From: Ichthyophis bannanicus | Lineage: Eukaryota; Chordata; Amphibia; Gymnophiona; Ichthyophiidae | DNA: 64,000 bases | Assembly (NCBI GenBank): GCA_033557465.1 | Contig: CM066033.1 | Span: 906,342,808 to 906,406,807 of the forward strand | Direction: 5' to 3' | Shown: one piece after another, positions 41,151 to 49,759 of the stretch | How the letters are laid out: each line of letters begins with the position of its first letter | Position numbering within the stretch: the first letter of the stretch is position 1 | The notes under the pieces: generated by a model | Databases searched by the model: none | What the model was told of the DNA's origin: nothing | Seen by the model: only the letters and a program-made list of their open reading frames with translations | Translations under genes and position numbers: made by a program

Positions 41151-41468
41151 AAGATAAAGAAGAAATCAGAGACATGATGCCAAGGAAAGAGCTTGGTGGC
41201 GGAAAAGGGAACCGGTACATGACTGGAGAAAGAAAAAATTAAAGCAAAAACTTAACACTTTTTCCAGGGAAAACAGACACACGTCTGGTGGGCTTGGTGG
41301 AAAAAAGGAGACTTGAGGAAAGATAGGACCCTTGGGTGGGAAGGGGACTATACATGCATGGTGTATCTCCCAAAGGCTTTCTTTGAAATCTGAAGAGCAG
41401 CTTCCCTGTGGGCTCAGTTGGCACCATCACCCATACACGAGAGCTGACTCCTGCTTGTTCCCAGAGAA

Positions 41469-41995
41469 TGCATGTGTTTCTATTTCTCCAGTGATGCATT
41501 AGAGGCAGAGTGTCTTCTCTGGGTTTCCAGTTCAGTTTTTGTATGCATCTTTCTATTTCTGTGGTCACTTATTCTGCATTTAGTAGGGTTCTGTCTGTGT
41601 TTTGCAAGTGTGACCAAGACCAGATATTCTGCTAGTATGTAGTTTCTGTGCAGGGATATGCAGCAGTTTAGTTTGTTTTGTTTTCGTATCGGTGCCTCCG
41701 AACAGGATGTATGTTGGTGTTCAATAGAATATTGTAGTATTTAAATAGCCTTTTTTCATAGAGAGAGTTGTCACTGTTTGCGTTCTAGGTGCTAATGTCG
41801 GTTTGATAGATGGGTTTGCTATATGTGCATTCAGAGTATTTTTTCCAGGATTGTGTATTACAGTGCTAGTGGAGGGAATTTGTCACCGTTATTGAGATGA
41901 GACAAACATTTTTATAGCCTCTTTTGTATTCTGAACAATAATGGGAAATGTCCTAGTTTTGCTCTGCATCCATTATTGTGCTTCTAGCTCTCTCT
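41469..41995 (+). repeat. Unclassified dispersed repeat R, copy 1
   Basis: The sequence has CCAGATATTCTGCTAGTATG, TGCAGGGATATGCAGCAG, TTGTGTATTACAGTG, TTATTGAGATGAGAC and GTCCTAGTTTTGCTCTGCAT. The same blocks, in the same order and diverged, occur at 54000-54165 and 59758-59990. No coding capacity; family unknown to me. Confidence 0.6.
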
Positions 41996-42059
41996 CGCCC
42001 CGCTCAGGCTCTGTCGGTACCAGTATGTGAAGACTACATTCCTGCTTGTTCCTGGAGAT
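41996..42059 (-). repeat. DIRS-A-like terminal fragment
   Basis: GGCTCTGTCGGTACCAGTATGTGAAGAC continues to CTGCTTGTTCCTGGAGATA and matches the outer 5' terminus of A2 (36705-36766) in order and end point. No internal DIRS sequence adjoins it. Confidence 0.65.
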
Positions 42060-42139
42060 ATATACACACACACAGGGTGGCCCAAAAAAAGTGAAAACAT
42101 CTCGTAGCATATAAGTTATTTAAAATTTTTTTTAAAAAA

Positions 42140-42210
42140 GTGTGTGTATGTGTGTATGTATATATATATATATATATATGTATGTATATATATATATATA
42201 TATATGTATG

Positions 42211-42272
<62 letters not shown>

Positions 42273-42275
42273 TAT
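42140..42275. repeat. TA/TG microsatellite
   Basis: Alternating TATATA runs with TGTG and CACA interruptions. Low-complexity reading frames here carry no information. Confidence 0.95.
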
Positions 42276-42453
42276 ATAGGTGGTCCATAAGAACATAAGA
42301 CATGCCATACTGGGTCAGACCGAGGTCCATCAAGCCCAGTATCCTGTTTCCAACAGTGGCCAATCTAGGTTATACGTACCTAGCAATATCCCCAAAAGAC
42401 ACAGGTTCCACAATGCTTGTACTGGGTCAAGCATTGATATCCTGGGCCCCTTT

Positions 42454-44251
42454 TTAATAGTGGTTTATGGACCTTTCCTCCAGGAACTTGTCCAAACCTT
42501 TTTTAAACCCAGCTATACTAACCGCCATTACTACATCCTCCGGTAACAGATTCCAGAGTTTGATTACACGTTGAGTGAAAAAATATTTTCTCTTATTTGT
42601 CTTAAATAGTTTACCCTGTAGCTTCATTACATGTCCCCTAGTCTTTCTATACTCTGATAGCGTAAACAATTGATACACGTTTATCCGTTCCACTCCATTC
42701 ATTAATTTATAGACCTCTATCATATCTCCCCTCAGCCGTCTCTTCTCCAGGCTAAAGAGCCCTAACCTTCTTAGCCTCTCTTCATAGGAGTAGCCTTCCA
42801 TCCCCTTCACCAATTTGGTGGCTCTTCTCTGTACATTTTCTAATAACGCTATGTCCTTTTTAAGATATGGTAACCAGAATTGCACACAATATTCAAGGTG
42901 CGGTCGTACCATGGAGCGATACAGAGGTATTATAATATCCTTTGTTTTGTTCTCCATCCCTTTCCTTATGATACCTAGCATTCTATTTGCTTTCTTGGCT
43001 GCCGCTGCACACTGGGCGGAAGGTTTTAACATGTTATCCACAATGACTCCTAAATCTTTTTCCTGGGTGGTGGTTTCTAATGTGGAGCCTTGCATCGTGT
43101 AACTATAGTGTGGGTTGTTCTTTCCTAGGTGCATAACTTTGCACTTGTCCACATTAAATTTCATCTGCCATTTGGATGCCCAGTCTTCCAATTTATCCAG
43201 ATCCTCCTGCAGTTTTCCACAATCCTCTTGGGTTTTAACAACTTTAAACAGTTTTGTGTCATCTGCAAATTTGATAATCTCACTAGTTATTCCCTTTTCC
43301 AGGTCATTTATGAATATGTCAAAAAGCAGCGGACCCAGTACAGATCCCTGGGGTACTCCACTATTCACCTTTTTCCATTGGGAATATTGGCCATTTAGCC
43401 CTACCCTCTGCTTTCTATCTTTTAACCAGTTCCTGATCCACAATAGTACACTGCCTCCGATCCCATGACTTTTTAGCTTCGCCAAGTCTCTGATGGGGGA
43501 CTTTGTCAAAAGCTTTCTAAAAGTCCAGATACACTATATCAACCGACTCACCTTTGTCTACCTGTTTATGCACACCTTCAAAAAAACATATCAGATTAGT
43601 AAGACAAGATCTTCCTTGTCTAAAGCCATGTTGGCTGTCTCCCATTAGGCCATGACTATCTACATGCTGTGTAATTTTGTTCTTTATGATGGTTTCTACC
43701 ATTTTCCCTGGTACTGACGTCAGGCTCACCGGACTGTAATTTCCTGGGTCACCCCTGGAACCCTTTTTAAAAATTGGTGTTACGTTGGCGACCCTCCAAT
43801 CTTCAGGTATTACAGATGATTTTAATGAAAGTTCACAGATTACCAATAGCAGGTCTGCAATCTCATATTTCAGTTCTTTCAACACTCTGGGATGTATACC
43901 ATCCGGTCCAGGTGATTTGCTACTATTCAGTTTATCAAATAGTTGTAATATATCTTCCTGGTGTAGCAATATTTCTCTCAATTCCTCTGCAGTATCACCT
44001 TTAAATACCACTTCAGTCTTGGGTAACATCCCTACATCTTCCTCAGTAAAGACCGAAGCAAAGAATTCATTCAGTCTCTCTGCTACAGCCTTGTTTCCTC
44101 TTACTGCCCCTTTTACCCCTCTATCATCTAATGGTCCAATTGAGTCTCTCACAGGCCTTTTGCTACGAATGTACTTGAAAAAGTCTTTATTTCGTGTTTT
44201 TGCTTCCATAGCAAGTTTCTTTTCAAATTCCCGCTTTGCCTGCCTTATCAA
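42454..44251 (-). pseudogene. CR1 reverse transcriptase (in 42.3-45.1 kb copy), one break
   Basis: From 44251 the frame has FEKKLAMEAKTRNKDFFKYI, SSKSPGPDGIHPRVL, VIPEDWRVANVTPIFKKG, SLTSVPGKMVETII and VDIVYLDF, where it stops at 43517. After a short damaged segment ([10 protein letters not shown] region) it resumes at 43509 with [30 protein letters not shown] (catalytic Asp pair intact), [28 protein letters not shown] and SEYRKTRGH, to [11 protein letters not shown] at 42454. Apart from the break near 43510 it is complete to the C-terminus. It performs target-primed reverse transcription in an active element. Confidence 0.88.
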
Positions 44252-44325
44252 TGCTTTGCATTTAACTTGCCAGTGCTTGTGCTGTTTCCAGTTTTCATCA
44301 TTTGGCTCTTTTTTCCATTTCCTGA

Positions 44326-44496
44326 AGGTTTATTTATTTTATTTATTTAGTATACATTTGTATACCGCTACTTCCAGCGATCAGCAGCGGTTTGATTACA
44401 GATTGGAAATTGTCAAATCATGACAGGAAATCTTTGAGGTATAAACACATTGATTAGACAGGAAAGCACAGCACACAGAGAACTATTTTACAGGTT
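44326..44496 (-). repeat. SINE or L2 3'-tail insertion in CR1, 5-bp AGGTT duplication
   Basis: A 161-bp insert (44331-44491) with AGGTT on both sides (44326-44330 and 44492-44496). It starts TATTTATTTTATTTATTT, then TATACCGCTACTTCC and AGCAGCGGTTTGA, a hairpin-forming end like that of the L2 copies. Target and general structure match the insertion at 245-426. Confidence 0.7.
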
Positions 44497-45090
44497 GCTT
44501 TTTTGGCAGCAACAGCCTCTCTGACCTCACCTTTAAACCATGCTGGCAGTTTTTTGGACTTTCTTCCACTTTTCTTAATGCGTGGAATACAGCTGGTCTG
44601 GGCTTCGAGGATAGTATTTTTAAATAACACCCAAGCTTGCTGTAAGTCTTTAACCTTTGGAACCGCTCCTTTTAGTTTTTTCCTAACTATATTCCTCATT
44701 CTATCATAGTCTCCCTTTTGAAAGTTAAAAGGTAGTACTGTGGATGCCTTTACTATCTGTCCTCCACTAATTAAATCAAACATGATCATACTATGATCAC
44801 TATTGCCAAGTGGTCCCAACACCCTTATTTCTTGCACCAGATCTGGCGTTCCACTAAGGACTAGGTCCAGTATGGCTTCCCCTCTGGTCGGTTCATGAAC
44901 CAGCTGCTCCAAGAAGCAGTCATTTATTCCATCTAGAAACTATCTCTTTAGCATGTCCTGCTGTGACACTGACCCAGTCGATACCGGGGTAATTGAAATC
45001 ACCCATTATTACTACTCTGTTGTGACTTTTGTTAGCTTCCTTGATTTCTTTAAGCATTTCATCATCCATTTGTTCATTTTGGCCAGGTGG
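44454..45090 (-). pseudogene. CR1 endonuclease C-terminal part (42.3-45.1 kb copy)
   Basis: Contains LDLVLSGTPDLVQEIRVLG, LGNSDHSMIMFDLI (the SDH active-site block), TVLPFNFQKGDYDRMR and GRKSKKLPAWFKGEVREAV. The upstream SFVITRVVIMGDFNYPGIDWVS-like part (45040-44960) is in another frame. The element is truncated just upstream. Confidence 0.8.
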
Positions 45091-45096
45091 TCGACA

Positions 45097-45756
45097 AAGC
45101 GGGCCATAGTGTCGGCCATGATCCCGGCAGAATCAGATGAAAGCGATGAGGATGATGACGAAGACGAAAATCCCCCAAAGCGGGTCGAATTGAAAAGTTC
45201 CATGATTCCACCACTTGAATCTTTTGCAACTCACAAGTCAATCCGTTTCCTGAAACACCTCGACATCAACAGTGATTTTCTTAATGCAGACCCAGAAGAC
45301 TGGGAAGAGAATGCATCATTCAAAGACGGTCTGAAGAAAGTAAAAAATCTTCCAGTGATCAACGATGTGGCTGAGCGAGGGGTCAAACTCATTGAGGAGT
45401 TCAACGGCCGACACACCACAAAAGAAGAGCAACTCCAGTTCCTTCTGAGTATTGTCTCGCAACACCGTAAGATGTTCCCCACATCGTCAAAGTCCTTACT
45501 AGCATCTGGACCACATTGAGTGCTTGGCAAGCATGATACCCCCGTCTATGAGCGGATAATACCCAGTGGTCTGACGAACCCTGGGGGGGATCCAGGGGCC
45601 TGATAGATAGGGACCTTGAGCCACCCCTAAATATTATTTGATTGGCTTCAAACTTTGCACACATTGTTTTCTACATAAATGGAACCAGAATCAGGCCAGG
45701 GAGCAAAGAAATTCCTACTTTCATTTTTTCCCCTATGGCAGTGGACCACCCTAAAT

Positions 45757-45757
<1 letters not shown>
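45097..45757 (+). mobile_element. Putative DNA-transposon 3' part carrying the unknown ORF
   Basis: The block starts where CR1 ends. After the ORF come about 225 bp of non-coding DNA that close with GTGGACCACCCT (45745-45756) at the edge of a TA microsatellite. Its reverse complement, AGGGTGGTCCAC, resembles AGGGTGGCCCAA at 42075-42086 on the far side of the CR1. If both are termini of one element, CR1 inserted into it. The inverted pair is only about 11 bp, so this is tentative. Confidence 0.35.
45120..45519 (+). CDS. Intact ORF of unknown family, acidic N-terminus (132 aa)
   Basis: ATG at 45120 and stop TGA at 45517-45519; an open frame without ATG continues upstream into the CR1. The protein begins with an Asp/Glu cluster (DESDEDDDEDENPPKR), then a likely helical part with FLKHLDINSDFLNADPED, VINDVAERGVKLIEEFN and LQFLLSIVSQHRKMFP. 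I have a general memory of AERGVKLI-type blocks in uncharacterised, transposon-associated metazoan proteins, but I cannot name a family. Its neighbours are CR1 on the left and mobile-element-like terminal sequence on the right, so I infer it is the C-terminal part of a transposon protein. The lack of damage contrasts with its surroundings. Confidence 0.5.
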
Positions 45758-45788
<31 letters not shown>

Positions 45789-46099
45789 TGTAACTATATG
45801 CAGAGCTGGAGGTGCAGGTTTCTATTAGGGTTCAGTCCCACTCTGTGTGGTACTGGGTTAGAGTCAAACCCCAGACCTCACTCCCTTATAGCAGGATTGT
45901 CTGAATAAAATTGTCAAATAATTTTAGTTATAGTTGTGCTTATACTTGAGATTTCCCCCCCCCCCCCCAGATGTTTCTTTTTTGCACATAGGGTTAAGAG
46001 CTTTTCCTTGCAGTGCCTTTATAACCAATTTAAAACTTCCAGGTGCACATAATCTGAGGCCAAGGTACATATATCCTAGAGCGTCTTCTATTTCTTGCT
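45757..46099. other. Microsatellites and gene-free DNA
   Basis: TA and GA runs at 45757-45790 and a C-run at 45955-45968. The rest (45800-45950) has no recognisable feature. Confidence 0.6.
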
Positions 46100-47400
46100 A
46101 ATTTATAAAGAATATGAAATTGCTTTGGAGGTGTTTTTGGTCTCTTCTGGAAAATCATAATCTGTCTTTTCTAGATTTACTTGTACAGCCCTGGGATTTG
46201 CAATGGGTCTCTAGCAGATTTTGATTCTCATTGTTAATCTGGAGTAGAAGAGTAAGACCAGATTTGATTTGAGTCATTTAGTTTTAGCCCTGGGGCTTAA
46301 GAACTCTCCAGCACTTTGGGAAGATCATTAAAGTAGATATTGAATAGGGTGGGGCTCAGGCTACATCCCTATCTCACTCCAGGTTCTTGTTTGAAGCTCT
46401 GTGTGCATGTTGTTTAATTTTACCTAACAGTTGATGGATGAATACATTGATTTAATCAAATCAAAGATCTTTCGTGTTCCTGTTTGCAGTATTTTTATTT
46501 GCTTAAAACATATATAATCTGCCTAGTCTCTTAAAGTTCAAGGCAGCAATACAAAAAACACACATATTAAAATTAATATAATACAAAACAGTACAAGGAC
46601 TGTTAAGATAATCAATAAATTAAAAGCCTGTTCAAACAGTTTAAGGTTGAAGCTAGGGTGCCACACAGAGCCAAAGGCTTTTATAAAGTCAATAAAGCAG
46701 GCAAATAAACTTTATGAGGTCGTGTTTTTTACATGTTTGTTGATCAATATCTGTAAGATAAAGATGTGGTCGGAGTTTGTGCTTTGGCAAGAATCCAATC
46801 AGACTTCTGTGCAGACTTTTGTTGCTCATTAGGAATTTTAGTATTCGATGTTAAGAACAATTTACTAATGTTGCTATTGACTGACATCTCTATAGTTATA
46901 TAGGTTAGTGGTATCCCCCTTAGACTGCAGATTGGTGTAATCAGTCCCTCTGACCATGTTTTAGGATGGTGACCAGAGAACAGAATTAAGATTTGTGAAC
47001 AGCTATATTTGAGCATTTCATCTAATACTCTTATCAGGGCCACATGCTTTCCTGTGTTTAAGTGTTTGGATGCACTCTGATTTCCTGTACTTTATAAGGG
47101 TATTTAATAATCTTTGATAATTTTTTCCGGTTGCATTAAATTTCTCTTGATGTGTTTTTGCTCTTGTGTGAGATTTTCAGGTTCTCTATAGCATTCTTTG
47201 AACTGCTCAATCCAAATACTGTCATTTTGGATTGCTAAATCTGATTTTGTTTTACGTCCATTCCGCATGTTCATGAAGAAATTGCTATTTATGGCCTCCA
47301 CAGTTTCAATTTTTTCTTCATGTATTGATATTTTTCCTGTTTTAGGATTGGCTTTGTCATTTCTAAAATTTTGGAGGTAGCTGTTACATAAATCTTCTCT
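46100..47400 (-). pseudogene. LINE reverse-transcriptase relic, clade unresolved
   Basis: On the minus strand I read, in order, a linker (RNGRKTKSDLAIQND, about 47260), a YRDVSQ-like block near 46900, STNSDHIFILQILINKHVKN near 46770-46730, FIDFIKAFGSVWH (motif A, near 46690-46660) and GCSLSPTLFNIYFNDLPKVL (about 46370-46310). These are LINE RT fingers and palm with many stops and shifts. The 3' part (46100-46250) is consistent with the post-palm region. The SDHIF and INKHV blocks differ from all other LINEs in this window. Confidence 0.6.
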
Positions 47401-47461
47401 GAATGGGTTCTCTGTGTATTAGATTGGAAATTTTCTTATTTGTTGTTTTAGAGGGGAGATG

Positions 47462-47640
47462 CTGGGCATGGGATGGGGAGAGGGGAGATGCTGGGCATGG
47501 GATGGGGGAGAGGGGAGATGCTGGGCATGGGATGGGGGAGAGGGGCGATGCTGGGCATGGGATGGGGGAGAGGGACGTTGCTGAGCATGGGATGGGGGAG
47601 AGGGACGTTGCTGGGCATGGGATGGGGGAGAGGGGAGATG
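47462..47640. repeat. 30-bp minisatellite, six units
   Basis: The unit CTGGGCATGGGATGGGGGAG followed by AGGGGAGATG is repeated from 47462 to 47640 (first unit 29 bp, the others 30 bp), with changes GCGATG and ACGTTG in units 3 to 5. All frames are open because 30 is a multiple of three; no gene is implied. Confidence 0.95.
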
Positions 47641-48233
47641 GACATAAGGGGGAAGGTGCTGGATAGGGGGGGAAGAGGAGGGGAGAGATACTGGACAAGG
47701 GAGGAGAGAAAGGGAGAAATGATGGACATTGGGAGGAGCAGAGAGAAGGGGGAGTTCATTAAAGACTGGGGAATAAGTGGCTGGGGAAGAGGAGAGCTGT
47801 GTTAAGGGTTAAAAAGTAGTAAATGCAGTAAAAAGGAGGAGATTGAGGACTAGATGGTAAGGGGAGAAATCTGAGTTGATAATAGAAAAATAAATGGAAG
47901 AAAGCTGAAAGGAAAAGATCAATGCCAGAAATGGAAGAAAGTTAAGAGTAGGGGAGAGAAGTGGCAGATGGACCAAAGACCCTAGAAAGCGACTAAAACA
48001 GAAACAAGAGACTGGGATCAACACAATTAGACAATAAAATGGTTAGACAACAATAGATATGAATTCTATTTTCAATTTAGCGATTGAAATGTGTCCGTTT
48101 TTTGGAATTTATATATTCTCTATCTTTTGTCATGTTGCATGCAGAGTCTGGCTTCCTAGGATTTCAACTTAACTTTTATCTACATAATTCTCTTCTTAGT
48201 TTTTGGTAATTTATTCTATATTTGGTGAGGATG
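47641..48233. other. Purine-rich degenerate minisatellite and flank
   Basis: 47641-47760 holds decayed versions of the same unit (GATACTGGACAAGGGAGGAG, GATGGACATTGGGAGGAG). Beyond that only A/G-rich sequence, without a gene. Confidence 0.55.
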
Positions 48234-48604
48234 GCATAGTTACTCACCTGTAACAGGTGTTCTCTAGAGACAGCAGGAATCAGTCCTCACATATGGATGC
48301 TGTTGGCACCGACTGAGCACGCGTGGTAACCTCGCCCCAGCTTTCAAAGAAAGCCTTTGGGAGATGTACCACTCTTGCATAGTCCCCTTTCCATCTAAGG
48401 GTGCCATCTTCCCTCAGTATGACGACATAGCTCAAAGTAAAAAATGAGCTAAGCAACTCCATGGGGAAGAGTTGTGAGGACTGATTCCTGCAGTTCCCAG
48501 AGAACACCTGTTACAGGTAACTATGCTTTCTCCGGGAACAAGCAGGAAGTCAGTCCTCACATATGGGACTCCCTAGATATAGGCTATTGAAAAAAAAAAA
48601 CCCT

Positions 48605-49720
48605 TTAAAAGTCATGGGCAACTGAAAAAGGTGAACCATGAGAAGCAGCAACGGAATCAAGGAACAGCAAGACCCATGAACGGCCCAGAGTGTCAAGCGA
48701 GGAACCAGTTCTCCGGTAGCCTGAACACATTGAGGGGCCGGAGCGCAGGAGTTGCATTACACCCAAAACAGATGATGGAGTAATGCCTGAGTGAAGGTGC
48801 TGTCTCAGTGGTACTTCCTCTCCAGGCAATAATGAGCTGCAAAGGGATGGACTGAGGACCAAGTGGCAGCCCAGCAAATCTTCATTAAGGGAATGACGTG
48901 CAGGTTTGCCACAGACAACGCCATGGCCTAAATGCTGTGTACCGTGACAGGGCACGCCAGCGAGAGACTGGCCTGCTCATAGGAGAAGGCGATGCAGTCC
49001 ACCCAAATGGACAGGGTACACTTGGAGACCATTGCCCCCAGCCGATTTAGATCATAGGAGAGGAAGAGCTATGAGGAGTGATGGTGGGCTATGGATACAC
49101 TCCAGATAGAAGGCCAGGGCCTGCTTAGTCCAGAGTGTGGAGAGCGGTCTCCACCCTGTTAACATGAGGCTGCGGGAAGGTGGTGGGGAGCACCACCTCT
49201 TGGTTGAGGTGGAACGGGGACTCCACCTTAGGATGCATGCAGAGCATGATCCTGTTCTTGTGGAATCTCGTATAAGGCAGGTGGGCCACCAGAACCTGGA
49301 ACTCACTATCCCTGCAAGCAGAGGTGAGCACAACGAGGAAGACCACCTTCCAGGAGATATACTTGATGTGTCAAGAGCCGAGAGGCTCGAGAGATGGCAC
49401 TAAGTTTTGAGAGAACCACATTGAGATCCCACTTCACTGCCGTGCAAGCAGTAGGCCCCTCAGGAAGCAGGTCACGAGGGGCTTACCCTCGACTAGATGG
49501 TGGTGCGCCGAGAGTGTGCTACGGTGTACTCTAATGGAGTTGGACTTCAGCCCTGCCTGAGACAGATAAAGCAGGTACTGCAGCACCAGCTAGACAGAAG
49601 AGGAGACGTGGTTGATCCCCTTCTCCGAGCACCACAGAGAATCTCCATCACTTGAAGGCATAGGCCCAACAGGTGAAAGCCTTGCGGGAGACCAGGAGGA
49701 CATCCTCCACTTCATTTGAC
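48605..49720 (-). pseudogene. DIRS tyrosine recombinase (copy B3)
   Basis: Minus-strand parts are MVFLVVLTSACRDSEFQVLVAHLPYTRFHKNRIMLC (in two blocks near 49340-49250; RRVSEL reads CRDSEF, catalytic Arg kept), FHLNQEVVLPTTFPQPHVNRVETALHTLD (49210-49125) and a C-terminal part with AHYC retained near 48830 (AATAATGAGC). Frame changes separate the pieces, and the core-binding part near 49650 is weak. Confidence 0.65.
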
Positions 49721-49759
49721 ATACTGAAGTGGGCCAGGGCTACACTTTCAGCAGCCAAG

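Larger units (their letters stand above)
30407..41468 (-). mobile_element. DIRS-B retrotransposon, copy B2, hosting DIRS-A copy A2 and two smaller insertions
   Basis: The 3' terminal repeat starts GCATAGTTACTAACC at 30407 (core 30419-30431). An L2 3' end fills about 30572-31046, then the repeat finishes, and at CCGGAGAA (31157) the ICR is broken by DIRS-A2. DIRS-B resumes at CACCTGTTACAGGT (36767), continuing the ICR (TTCTTCGGGAACAAGCAG) and then recombinase, RNase H, RT and gag relics. The 5' terminal repeat with GGCTCAGTTGGCACCATC ends near 41468. A SINE sits at 39588-39855. All genes are decayed. Confidence 0.85.
42287..45096 (-). mobile_element. CR1 LINE, 5'-truncated in the endonuclease
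   Basis: Minus strand. The 3' tail AAGAACATAAGAC at 42288 is followed by the GGGTCAGACC and CCAGTATCCTG 3' UTR blocks, then the RT and endonuclease parts. Homology to the 15.9-19.1 kb copy ends near GGCCAGGTGGTCGAC (45096), where an unrelated ORF-bearing sequence starts. A small insertion at 44331-44491 interrupts the linker. The RT frames are cleaner than in the other CR1 copies. Confidence 0.88.

Noticed and set aside
42060..42130. Mariner-type TIR at CAGGGTGGCCCAAAAAAAG
   Set aside because: Only one end is visible, and the possible partner at 45745 is about 11 bp. I keep this as a low-confidence link to the ORF at 45120, not as a mariner.
47403..47805. Gly/Met/Arg-rich or Pro/Ser-rich frames at 47.4-47.8 kb
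   Set aside because: They come from the 30-bp minisatellite.
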